Assembly (NCBI GenBank): GCA_017549205.1
Contig: JAFYVH010000001.1
Coordinates: 61,462-125,461 of the forward strand
Source of the DNA: Clostridia bacterium
Lineage (GTDB): Bacteria; Bacillota; Clostridia; UBA1381; UBA9506
Direction: 5' to 3'
Length of the DNA: 64,000 bases
Position numbers and translations under genes: made by a program
Shown here: piece after piece, positions 1 to 7,273 of the stretch
Layout: every line of letters starts with the position of its first letter
Position numbering within the stretch: position 1 is the first letter of the stretch
Notes under the pieces: model-generated
The model's database searches: none
What the model was told of the DNA's origin: nothing
What the model saw: the letters and a program-made list of their open reading frames with translations, nothing else

Positions 1-636
1 GGTGTTATGACCCGTGGAGATTTAGAAGAAATTGCGCAGGTGCTTCGCGAAAAGAACATTTTCGTCCTGTCAGATGAAATTTATGGTGAACTGACTTATG
101 GCATGGAGCATACCTCCATTGCATCCCTACCCGGTATGCGCGAAAGAACCATTATTGTGAACGGATTTTCTAAAAGTTACGCCATGACAGGTTGGCGTTT
201 AGGCTGGGCAGCAGCACCGAAAGAAATTATGCAGTTGATGGTTAAAATTCATCAATATGCCATTATGTGTGCTCCCACAGCCAGCCAATATGCAGCGATT
301 GAAGCTGTGAAAAACGGTGATGAAGATATTGCCCGCATGCGTGAGCAATATGACTATCGACGTAAAATTATTGTTGATAGCTTTAACAAAATGGGTCTTT
401 CTTGCTTTGAGCCTGAGGGTGCATTTTATGTGTTCCCGTCTATTCAATCCACAGGTTATTCCTCTGAAGCTTTTGCAGAGACATTGCTTAAAAAAGAAAA
501 AATTGCCGTGGTGCCAGGTACTGCCTTTGGCGAAAGCGGTGAAGGCTTTGTGCGGTGTTCTTATGCATACAGCTTAGAAAACATTAATGAAGCCTTAGAG
601 AGAATTGACCGATTTGTTAATGGAAAAGGGGTATAA
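1..636 (+). CDS. Pyridoxal-phosphate aminotransferase, class I/II (5' end cut by window)
   Basis: C-terminal ~211 residues of a fold-type I aminotransferase of the aspartate/aromatic aminotransferase group. The reading frame is open back to base 1, so the true start lies upstream and the ATG at 7 is internal. Visible hallmarks are the DEIYGEL segment (PLP-ring Asp/Tyr), the Schiff-base lysine in NGFSKSYAMTGWRLGW, and the C-terminal substrate-carboxylate arginine region (GEGFVRCSYA). The substrate cannot be fixed from this part. The stop is 2 nt before trmL, so the two are probably co-transcribed. Confidence 0.9.
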   Translation, partial: GVMTRGDLEEIAQVLREKNIFVLSDEIYGELTYGMEHTSIASLPGMRERTIIVNGFSKSYAMTGWRLGWAAAPKEIMQLMVKIHQYAIMCAPTASQYAAIEAVKNGDEDIARMREQYDYRRKIIVDSFNKMGLSCFEPEGAFYVFPSIQSTGYSSEAFAETLLKKEKIAVVPGTAFGESGEGFVRCSYAYSLENINEALERIDRFVNGKGV

Positions 637-638
637 TC

Positions 639-1130
639 ATGGCGATGAATATTGTGCTGGTAGAACCGGAAATTCCGCAAAATACCGGCAACATTGCGCG
701 AACCTGCAGAGCCACCGGCAGTGTGCTTCACATTGTAAAGCCCATGGGCTTTACAATAGATGATAAGAAGTTAAAACGAGCCGGATTAGATTATTGGCAC
801 GAATTAGACATTCGATATTATGAAAATTTAGAAGATTTCTTTGAAAAGTGTAAGGGCAATTTTTATTTTTGCTCCACAAAAGCTAAAATACGACATTCGG
901 ATGCTAACTATAAGGATGGTGACTATCTTGTTTTTGGCAAAGAAACAAAGGGTCTGCCTGAAGACCTTTTACATGCAAGATATGATGAATGTGTGCGTAT
1001 TCCCATGTTGCCTGATATCCGGTCTTTAAATTTATCCAATGCGGTGGCCATTGTTTTGTATGAAGCTTTGCGCCAACAAAATTTTGGCAATTTAGAAACA
1101 CAAGGTCATTTAACACAATATGATGATTGA
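639..1130 (+). CDS. trmL: tRNA (cytidine(34)-2'-O)-methyltransferase TrmL
   Basis: SPOUT-family enzyme that uses S-adenosylmethionine to methylate the wobble-base ribose of certain leucine tRNAs. At 163 aa it has the usual length. It starts with the family signature (NIVLVEPEIPQNTGNIARTC) and carries the C-terminal knot motifs FGKETKGLPEDLL and RIPMLPDIRSLNLSNAVAI that bind SAM. The start at 639 follows a GGAAAAGGGG ribosome site; the in-frame ATG two codons later (645) is an alternative. It sits between the aminotransferase and xseB with almost no gap, suggesting one transcript. Confidence 0.93.
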   Translation: MAMNIVLVEPEIPQNTGNIARTCRATGSVLHIVKPMGFTIDDKKLKRAGLDYWHELDIRYYENLEDFFEKCKGNFYFCSTKAKIRHSDANYKDGDYLVFGKETKGLPEDLLHARYDECVRIPMLPDIRSLNLSNAVAIVLYEALRQQNFGNLETQGHLTQYDD

Positions 1131-1145
1131 ACAGGAGTGACGCAA

Positions 1146-1367
1146 ATGGCTGAGAAAAAAAGCTTTGAAAAAACCATGGAAGAGCTTGAAGAAATTGTGA
1201 AAGCTTTAGAAGCGGGACAAATTGAATTGGACCAGGCACTCTTGCTTTTTGAAAAGGGCATTAAGCTTTCAAAAGCGTGTCAAAAGCTATTAGACCAAGC
1301 AGAACAAAAGGTTGTTCGCTTAACAAAAACAGAAGAGGGAAACTTAGAAGAAGAATCTTTTGCCTGA
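1146..1367 (+). CDS. xseB: Exodeoxyribonuclease VII small subunit
   Basis: Small helical subunit (73 aa) of exonuclease VII, which degrades single-stranded DNA together with XseA. The sequence shows the XseB pattern: SFEKTMEELEEIVKALEAG, then ELDQALLLFEKGIKLSKAC. I place the start at the ATG at 1146, because AGGAG (1133-1137) is 8 nt upstream; the GTG at 1137 overlaps that ribosome site. The large-subunit gene xseA, usually directly upstream in Firmicutes, is not here, so it lies elsewhere or is missing. The next gene is ispA, the usual partner. Confidence 0.92.
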   Translation: MAEKKSFEKTMEELEEIVKALEAGQIELDQALLLFEKGIKLSKACQKLLDQAEQKVVRLTKTEEGNLEEESFA

Positions 1368-1416
1368 AAAATAAACGGAAAATGCAATCGGATATTTTTC
1401 CGACAAGGAGGAAATT

Positions 1417-2295
1417 ATGGATTTTTTAGCGGAATTTGAAGCGAAAATTAATTTAGCCAACCAGTTTTTGCAAAAGTTTTTTTTGAAAAAAGAAAATCAT
1501 CAGATGTCAGTTTATGACGCAATGGAATACAGTCTGTTTTCCGGTGGCAAACGGATTCGTCCGGTTTTGTGCATGGCCTGTGCAGAAATGTTTGGAAATG
1601 CAGAGGATGCCATGCCCTTTGCTTGCGCCATAGAAATGATACATACCTATTCTTTAATTCACGATGACCTGCCCTGCATGGATGACGATGATTTAAGAAG
1701 AGGTAAACCCACAAATCATATTGTTTTTGGTGAAGCGATGGCTGTTTTATCCGGTGATGCCTTGCTCAATCTTGCTTTTGAAACGGTGCTGAATCATTCT
1801 AAAGCAGCGCCGCAGTTAGTGCTTGAGGGTTTAAAAATTATGGCTGAGTCCTCTGGTACGGAGGGTATGATTGGTGGTCAGGTTATCGACTTGGAATCAG
1901 AAGGTAAACAGACTGATTCTGTAACGCTGATGGCTATGCATGTTCATAAAACAGGCGCACTCATGATGGCAGCGGCCAAAACCGGTGCGCTTATGGGTGG
2001 CGGCAGCAAAGAAGATGTTTTGAACATGGAAAAATTTGCCCGCTACTTAGGTGTTGCATTTCAGATAAAAGATGATATTTTAGATGTTGAAAGTTCTGCT
2101 GAAATTTTAGGAAAACCCATTGGTAGTGACAAAAACAATGAAAAAACAACTTTTGTCACTTTGTATGGCATTGAACAATCCCGAAAAATGCTGGAAGATT
2201 ACACGCAAAATGCCATTGATACTTTGGCTGAATATGGTGAGCGTGCAGCATTTTTAAAGGAATTGGCTCTGTTTTTGTTGCAAAGAGACAGATAA
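1417..2295 (+). CDS. ispA: Farnesyl/geranyl diphosphate synthase (trans-prenyltransferase)
   Basis: Condenses isopentenyl diphosphate with allylic diphosphates to make the C15/C20 precursors of polyprenols and quinones. At 292 aa it is a full-length IspA-type enzyme. The first Asp-rich motif lies at about residues 83-92 (HDDLPCMDDDDLRRGK) and the second in FQIKDDILDVESS; GGKRIRP is the N-terminal diphosphate-binding motif. GGAGG sits just before the ATG. The xseB-ispA pairing is typical; dxs, which often follows, is absent and OLE RNA/oapA lies downstream instead. Confidence 0.95.
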   Translation: MDFLAEFEAKINLANQFLQKFFLKKENHQMSVYDAMEYSLFSGGKRIRPVLCMACAEMFGNAEDAMPFACAIEMIHTYSLIHDDLPCMDDDDLRRGKPTNHIVFGEAMAVLSGDALLNLAFETVLNHSKAAPQLVLEGLKIMAESSGTEGMIGGQVIDLESEGKQTDSVTLMAMHVHKTGALMMAAAKTGALMGGGSKEDVLNMEKFARYLGVAFQIKDDILDVESSAEILGKPIGSDKNNEKTTFVTLYGIEQSRKMLEDYTQNAIDTLAEYGERAAFLKELALFLLQRDR

Positions 2296-2331
2296 AGAGT
2301 GCATAAATAAAATAACAAATGCGGTGATTTT

Positions 2332-2796
2332 TTGAATATAATAAGAACGCTATGCTCTAATAAAATATTGGTGGCAGCAGTTTTAGGCTGGTTTATTGCT
2401 CAGGCGCTTAAAGTCATTTTTGTTTTGATTAAAGATAAACACTTTGACATACGCCGTATGATTGGTTCAGGTGGTATGCCCAGCTCTCACTCTGCCTTTG
2501 TTATGGCAATGACAACAGCAACGGCCTATGAGTGCGGCATTTCTTCGCCGATTTTTGCAGTTTGTGTTGTGGTTGCCTTTGTTGTCATGTATGATGCCTC
2601 GGGGGTTCGCCGTGAGACAGGCAGACAGGCAGAAATTTTGAATGATATTATTGAAAACATAGGTAAAGATACCCCTGAAGTCATGGGGAAACGCTTGAAA
2701 GAACTCATTGGCCATACCCCTTTTGAAGTGGCGGTTGGCGCAATTTTAGGTGTTGTCATTGGTATTATCACACACATTTTTATGCTGAAAATGTGA
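2332..2796 (+). CDS. Divergent PAP2 family membrane protein (DUF212)
   Basis: Membrane protein of 154 aa from the divergent PAP2 family, related to acid phosphatase/vanadium-haloperoxidase proteins. It shows the motifs GGMPSSHSAFVMAM, YDASGVRRETGRQAEILN and IGHTPFEVAVGAILG, with hydrophobic segments near residues 10-30, 65-85 and 130-150. The start is a TTG at 2332 after GGTGAT. Family members are thought to handle lipid-linked phosphates, which would suit the neighbouring isoprenoid gene ispA, but the substrate is unknown. It separates ispA from the OLE RNA. Confidence 0.88.
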   Translation: MNIIRTLCSNKILVAAVLGWFIAQALKVIFVLIKDKHFDIRRMIGSGGMPSSHSAFVMAMTTATAYECGISSPIFAVCVVVAFVVMYDASGVRRETGRQAEILNDIIENIGKDTPEVMGKRLKELIGHTPFEVAVGAILGVVIGIITHIFMLKM

Positions 2797-2868
2797 TTTG
2801 TTTAAAGAAAATATTGCGTTTTATATCAGCTTTTTATGGGGCTTTAAATAAAATCTTTGCTTAATCCC

Positions 2869-2897
2869 TTGAATTTTTTATGAAAATATGATACAAT
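2869..2897 (+). promoter_or_regulatory. SigA promoter of the OLE RNA
   Basis: TTGAAT (2869-2874), a 17-nt spacer and TACAAT (2892-2897). Transcription would start near 2904, exactly where the structured G-rich region begins. This gives the RNA its own promoter in addition to any read-through from ispA. Confidence 0.75.
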
Positions 2898-2903
2898 TAT
2901 TTT

Positions 2904-3535
2904 CGTTTAAATAGAGTGGTGCAGTATTCTAGTCAGTTCTGCTCATTCCCAGGACGGGCCTAAAAATCCGTTGAAGGGCACATCGATGAAGTTCCTGGTG
3001 CTTGCTTTCGACGCCCAGTCGGGGGTTGGTGCTGGGAGTTAAGGCTTAGGGGCGATCTGCAATGGCATGTGGAAACCGACCCCTTTGCCGTGGAGACCTG
3101 CTCTTGTGTTCTAGCATGCGCGTTAGGGGTGCTTTTGCATTCTGAGGCCGTGACGGAATACGAAGCAGGATTAAACCTGTCATGCGGTGTGGATTTGCTT
3201 TTTGCAATGAAGTGCTGTGGACAGCGTAGCCTGCCTTGAGTGGTATTGGCGGATAGCGGATCAGACACATGGGTCTTCGGCCAAAGACCCTGCGTTATTG
3301 CTGCTTGAAACTTCTACTGCAAAAGAGGCTAAGAATGAGTTTGACTGTTTGGGAAAACCTCTAGACTGTTCTTCTTTAGAGATGTGCTGAGGATTGCAGT
3401 GCGGAATTAAGTGGTGATTCGGTTTTGTGATGGGTAACCACACAGACTAAGCATGAAAGGGAAACCGCTGATTTGGCGACATTTCAGCTGCTTTTTGGGA
3501 AAGCCTACCGAACCTAAACCGCAAAATTTACTCAG
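2904..3535 (+). ncRNA. ole: OLE RNA (ornate, large, extremophilic RNA)
   Basis: A ~630-nt stretch without a credible gene, clearly richer in G than the AT-rich flanks, with its own promoter and many local hairpins (for example GGGTCTT 3271-3277 pairing with AAGACCC 3284-3290). OLE is a known ~600-nt structured RNA of Firmicutes found in the xseB/ispA isoprenoid locus next to the membrane protein OapA, with which it forms a membrane ribonucleoprotein linked to stress, metal and carbon-source responses. Size, place (after xseB-ispA) and the adjacent OapA-like gene all agree. I identified it from context and general appearance, not from a covariance model. The 3' end is uncertain (3530-3585). 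Confidence 0.85.
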
Positions 3536-3589
3536 TTGCATTACCACTCTTTTTTATTTATTACGAAACCAACGGAAAAGGTGGTTAAC

Positions 3590-4180
3590 TTGGTAGACGA
3601 CAGTAAACAAAAAAAGAAAATAAAAGTTAAAAAAAATAATGTTGGAAACAGAAAAATAAGCTATAAGTGGGTGATTACAATTATTTTTTGGACCTTCTTT
3701 ATTTCGGCTTTCATGCAAATGATTCAAGCCGGATTGATGAGTCGTGTTACCTTGCTGGTTGCTTGTTTGATTCTGTTTTCTTTTATTTTAATTGGTATAA
3801 TTTTTGACATCATCGGCGTGGCGGTAACAGCTGCCAGCGAGGTGCCTTTTCACTCTTTGGCGGCTCGGCGTGTGCGAGGTGCAAAAGAGTCCATTTATTT
3901 AATTCGCAACGCTGATAAAGTAGGTAGCTTTTGTAACGATGTTATCGGGGATATTGCCGGCATTATATCGGGTAGTGCCACAGCGGCCATTGTTGTGATG
4001 CTGGCTGCTTTTAACGGAAATCAACACACTTACATTTTAAATGTTGTGCTTGCCGGCGTTGTTTCTGCCTTAATGGTTGGCGGCAAGGCCCTTGGCAAGG
4101 GTATTGCAATTTTACACTGCAATTCAATTGTTTTTATGGTTGGTAAGCTGATCAGCTTTGTTAAACCAATCCGCAAGTGA
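3590..4180 (+). CDS. oapA: OLE-associated membrane protein OapA
   Basis: Predicted four-helix membrane protein (196 aa) with a very Lys-rich N-terminus (KQKKKIKVKKNN). Helices lie at about residues 25-45 and 50-75, with further hydrophobic stretches at about 125-145 and 150-170. The conserved-looking core is VAVTAASEVPFHSLAARRV then SFCNDVIGDIAGIISGSA. OapA binds OLE RNA and holds it at the cell membrane. I chose the TTG at 3590 because AAGGTGG (3578-3584) precedes it by 5 nt; a longer frame opens at TTG 3536 but would overlap the end of the RNA. It overlaps or abuts aroE downstream. Confidence 0.85.
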   Translation: MVDDSKQKKKIKVKKNNVGNRKISYKWVITIIFWTFFISAFMQMIQAGLMSRVTLLVACLILFSFILIGIIFDIIGVAVTAASEVPFHSLAARRVRGAKESIYLIRNADKVGSFCNDVIGDIAGIISGSATAAIVVMLAAFNGNQHTYILNVVLAGVVSALMVGGKALGKGIAILHCNSIVFMVGKLISFVKPIRK

Positions 4181-4200
4181 GCATAAAAAGAGGGATAAAT

Positions 4201-5064
4201 GTGAAGAATATAACTGCAAAAACAAAATTAGCTGCTATTTTAGGCAATCCGGTGGGACACAGCCTTTCGCCCGGATTACATTGCTTTTTGGCAGAGCAGA
4301 TGGGCGTTGATTTGGCTTATCTGGCTTTTTCTCCGGAGAGAGAAAGTTTGCGGGCGGCTTTAGATGGTGCTCTTTCTATGGGATTTTTGGGTTTTAACAT
4401 TACAGCACCATTTAAAATCGATGTAAAAAATCTCCTTGATGTTTTAGACCCGGAAGCTGAAAAAATGGGAAATGTTAACACAGTTGTCAATGAACAGGGC
4501 AAGTGGAAAGGCTATAATACAGATGGTGACGGCTTTATTCTTTCGCTGAAGCGGAGCGGAGTTTCGGTAGGCGGAAAGGACGCTTTACTGCTGGGTACCG
4601 GCGGAACGGCAAGGACTCTTTCTTACAAGTTAGCGCAAAACGGTGCCAAAAGCATAACCATTGCTTCGCGAAAAACAGATATTTTGCCTGAATTTCGCAT
4701 GTTACTTGCCGAATTTCCCCAAGTGGAGCTGCATGAAGGTGTTAACCCGCACATCCATTATGACCTTATTGTTAATTGCACACCCCTTGGCATGAAACCT
4801 CACGAAGAAAAAAATCCCATGCCCGAAGGGCTTACATACGACTCCTGCGCTGTTTATTGTGATTTAATTTATAATCCACCCAAAACTTTGTTTTTACAGC
4901 AGGCGAAAAAAATAGGAGCCAAAGTGATTAACGGCATGGATATGTTTTTATATCAGGGCATTTTAGCTTTTGAACACTTTACAGGTGTAAAGGTAAGCGA
5001 TGCCGCTTGCGAAGCGGTTTTTGAGAAATGGAGTAATGCAAATGATAAAGCGGAAAAAGATTGA
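4201..5064 (+). CDS. aroE: Shikimate dehydrogenase
   Basis: Reduces 3-dehydroshikimate to shikimate with NADPH in chorismate (aromatic amino acid) synthesis. The 287-aa protein has the substrate motif GNPVGHSLSP, the catalytic Lys72 in NITAPFK and Asp108 in NTDGDG, the nucleotide-binding GTGGTART and the C-terminal NCTPLGM. The GTG at 4201 has an AGAGGG ribosome site 6 nt upstream, so I prefer it to the GTG at 4177, which would overlap the oapA stop. No other aro gene is nearby. Confidence 0.93.
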   Translation: MKNITAKTKLAAILGNPVGHSLSPGLHCFLAEQMGVDLAYLAFSPERESLRAALDGALSMGFLGFNITAPFKIDVKNLLDVLDPEAEKMGNVNTVVNEQGKWKGYNTDGDGFILSLKRSGVSVGGKDALLLGTGGTARTLSYKLAQNGAKSITIASRKTDILPEFRMLLAEFPQVELHEGVNPHIHYDLIVNCTPLGMKPHEEKNPMPEGLTYDSCAVYCDLIYNPPKTLFLQQAKKIGAKVINGMDMFLYQGILAFEHFTGVKVSDAACEAVFEKWSNANDKAEKD

Positions 5065-5926
5065 TTTATCCGCTAAACCGGTCTTTGACCAATACCTTCA
5101 AAATCAGGATAATTCAACATATAATTTTACTAATATGTATTTGTGGGCGGGTGACGATAAAATCACCTACTGTGAAACGGACGGTTGTTTAGCTCTTTTC
5201 TTTCTGTGGGGCAAACAGCCGCTTTCTGCATCCTATCCTGTGGGAGATGGTGACAAAAGGGCAGCGGTTCGCAGTTTATCAGCCTATCTCTGTGAGCAGG
5301 GGATTTGTCCGGTTTTTCGCAACCTTTCTGCTTCTATGGCAGAAGAACTGCAGGACATGTTTCCGGATTGTTTTAAATTTACAGCTGACAGAGATGCCGC
5401 CGATTATATTTATGAAACGGACAAACTGATTCACCTTTCAGGCAAAAAGCTTCATGGCAAGCGCAATCACTTAAACTATTTTAAAAACACATACGCCTAT
5501 GAATATAAAACCTTGAAAGAGTCTGATATGGCCGATTGTTTGGCACTGTTTGATAAATGGTTTGATGAAAAAGAGAGCATGAAGCTTTTATCAAGTTCCC
5601 GTGAGGCAACGGTTAAGCTCCTTTCCGGCTTTGGTCAGTTGCCAGTACGGGGTGGCGGCATTTATGTGGATGGTGAAATGGTTGCCTTTTCAATCGGTGA
5701 GCCGGTATCACAAGATACTGCCCTTATCCATGTAGAGTTTGCGGCAGACATTCGTGGGGCATTTAATGTTATCAATCAAGAGTTTTGTGCCCGTGAATGG
5801 GCAGATTATTTATATGTCAACCGTGAGGAAGACATGGGACTTCCCGGTCTTCGCCAGGCAAAACTTGCCTATCGACCTGTAAGACTGTTGGAAAAATTTA
5901 ATGCCGTGCAGGTTAAACCACTTTAA
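5042..5926 (+). CDS. DUF2156 domain protein (LPG-synthase C-terminal-like acyl/aminoacyl transferase fold)
   Basis: Soluble protein of 294 aa with the DUF2156 fold, two GNAT-like halves as in the catalytic part of phosphatidylglycerol lysyltransferase MprF. Family motifs seen are YNFTNMYLW near the start, HGKRNHLNYF in the middle, and the second-half FSIGEPV and INREF-like (INQEFCAREW) segments. It lacks the MprF membrane part. GGAG at 5030-5033 is 8 nt from the ATG at 5042, inside the end of aroE (23-nt overlap), which implies translational coupling. The substrate is unknown. Confidence 0.85.
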   Translation: MIKRKKIDLSAKPVFDQYLQNQDNSTYNFTNMYLWAGDDKITYCETDGCLALFFLWGKQPLSASYPVGDGDKRAAVRSLSAYLCEQGICPVFRNLSASMAEELQDMFPDCFKFTADRDAADYIYETDKLIHLSGKKLHGKRNHLNYFKNTYAYEYKTLKESDMADCLALFDKWFDEKESMKLLSSSREATVKLLSGFGQLPVRGGGIYVDGEMVAFSIGEPVSQDTALIHVEFAADIRGAFNVINQEFCAREWADYLYVNREEDMGLPGLRQAKLAYRPVRLLEKFNAVQVKPL

Positions 5927-5938
5927 AATGAAACAGTA

Positions 5939-5966
5939 ACCATTAAAATCATTGCGACATATCATA
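5939..5966 (+). promoter_or_regulatory. Possible mother-cell SigK-type promoter
   Basis: ACC at 5939-5941, a 16-nt gap and CATATCATA at 5958-5966, matching the SigK pattern AC-N16/17-CATAnnnTA. No good SigA promoter was seen before the Cys-rich gene at 6000. The match is short, so this is a suggestion only. Confidence 0.35.
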
Positions 5967-5999
5967 TAGCAAGAAGAGTTTAATAAGGAGTCTTGTTAT

Positions 6000-6248
6000 A
6001 TGGGAAAGCAAGGATTTTTAGGGGATATATACAAATGTCTTGATAAAATGGAGCAGGAGGTTTATTCCCTGTGTGGCTTATTGAAAAAACAAGATTGCGG
6101 CTGCGGATGTCAAGAATGTTGTGATGACAACTGCGAAAAAGAGATATTTGATTTCTGCTCTTGCGAAGAACCTGAATGTTATCCGCCATGGGATTTTCGT
6201 CCACCCTGCGGAAGAGAGCAGTGTTGCTGCTTAAAAGGGCGAAAATAA
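6000..6248 (+). CDS. Small Cys-rich protein
   Basis: An 82-residue acidic protein with 15 cysteines, concentrated after residue 30 (GCGCQECC, FCSCEEPEC, REQCCC), and a plain helical N-terminus. AAGGAG stands 9 nt before the ATG. I do not recognise the family. The dense Cys content would suit metal binding or disulfide cross-linking, as in spore-coat proteins. The possible SigK promoter and the strong terminator behind it make it a one-gene unit and mildly support a sporulation role, but function is not shown. Confidence 0.7.
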   Translation: MGKQGFLGDIYKCLDKMEQEVYSLCGLLKKQDCGCGCQECCDDNCEKEIFDFCSCEEPECYPPWDFRPPCGREQCCCLKGRK

Positions 6249-6271
6249 TTGTTATAATCTAAAAAACTTTA

Positions 6272-6314
6272 CCGAAAACTTGATTTTTTATCAGGTTTTC
6301 GGGTTTTTTATTTT
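6272..6314 (+). terminator. Rho-independent terminator
   Basis: 13-bp stem, 6272-6284 with 6290-6302, 5-nt loop, then a T-run. It ends the Cys-rich gene and isolates the deoR operon. Confidence 0.9.
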
Positions 6315-6361
6315 TATTAGGTAAAATGCGGGAAAAAGCCAATAAATTAAGTGAAAAAAGC

Positions 6362-6390
6362 TTGACTTGGAAGATATAATGTTATATAAT
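6362..6390 (+). promoter_or_regulatory. SigA promoter of the deoR operon
   Basis: TTGACT (6362-6367), 17-nt spacer, TATAAT (6385-6390), about 50 nt before the regulator start. Confidence 0.8.
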
Positions 6391-6442
6391 AACACAAGAG
6401 TGAAAAAAATTAACATTTTTTGTGTTAGGTGGTGACGACTTG

Positions 6443-7210
6443 TTGAAAGACAGAAGACAGTCTATTTCCGAGATAATTGAACAACGGGGCGAGATTAGCC
6501 TGCATGAACTGGAAGCGCTGTTTCCTGATGTTTCTTCAATGACAATCCGCCGCGATTTAGACTATTTAGAAACAGAGAACAAAATTGTTAAAATTAAAGG
6601 TGGCGCCAAGTCCATCAGTCACTTATCCCGCAGTTTGCTGCACGAAATTGAGGGCGATTATGTTCAACGAAAAATCGTGAATGCAGAAGGCAAACGGATT
6701 ATTGCTGAAAAAGCGGCACCGTTAGCCGAATCCGGCCGCAGCATTTTTATTGATGCAGGCTCAACCATGATGCAGCTGGCACGACTTTTGAAAATAGGAC
6801 GCTATCCCATTGTGACTAATGCTGTGAATGTGGCTATGGAGCTTTCGCAAAACCAAAGTGCAACAGTGAATTTAATTGGTGGTGCGCTGAACAGACGCAA
6901 TATGTGTGTTTCGGGTGCAGGCGCCCTTGACCACATGCGGCACATTAACATTGACATTGCCTTTATTGCTGCCAGCGGATATAGTGTGGAAGATGGATTT
7001 ACCAATGGTAGCTTTGATGAATATGAGTTAAAGCGATATGTCATTCAAAAGGCTAAAAAAACCGTTATATTAATGGACTCAACCAAATTAGGCAAAACCA
7101 TGCCCTATACATTTTGCAATCCCGAGGATGTTGACATTTTAATTATGGATAAAGAGCCGGATGAAACACTTCGCGCGATTGCAAATAAAGCAGGCATGAC
7201 AATTATGTAG
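6443..7210 (+). CDS. DeoR-family transcriptional regulator
   Basis: DNA-binding regulator (255 aa) with an N-terminal DeoR helix-turn-helix (RRQSISEIIEQRGEISLHEL; the recognition helix region is SSMTIRRDLDYLE) and a C-terminal DeoR sensor domain (FIDAGSTMMQLA, LIGGALN, DSTKLGK) that in relatives binds phosphorylated sugars. The start is a TTG: AGGTGGTG (6427-6434) is 8 nt from 6443 and 5 nt from 6440. It is the first gene before the dehydrogenase operon and probably controls it. The GTTCC-N9-GGAAC inverted repeat at 7236-7254, in the gap to the next gene, could be an operator. Confidence 0.9.
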   Translation: MKDRRQSISEIIEQRGEISLHELEALFPDVSSMTIRRDLDYLETENKIVKIKGGAKSISHLSRSLLHEIEGDYVQRKIVNAEGKRIIAEKAAPLAESGRSIFIDAGSTMMQLARLLKIGRYPIVTNAVNVAMELSQNQSATVNLIGGALNRRNMCVSGAGALDHMRHINIDIAFIAASGYSVEDGFTNGSFDEYELKRYVIQKAKKTVILMDSTKLGKTMPYTFCNPEDVDILIMDKEPDETLRAIANKAGMTIM

Positions 7211-7235
7211 TTAATCTATTTAAAATAATTATAAA

Positions 7236-7254
7236 GTTCCTTTTATATTGGAAC
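7236..7254. promoter_or_regulatory. Inverted repeat between deoR and the dehydrogenase operon
   Basis: GTTCC (7236-7240), 9 nt, GGAAC (7250-7254). It may be a regulator site or a leader hairpin for the gene at 7274. The assignment to DeoR rests on position only. Confidence 0.3.
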
Positions 7255-7273
7255 GGAAACGGAGTTTTATGTT

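Noticed and set aside
2960..3443. Several minus-strand open frames inside the OLE region
   Set aside because: Arg/Pro/Ser-rich translations with no ribosome site and no family look; they are by-products of a structured G-rich RNA gene.
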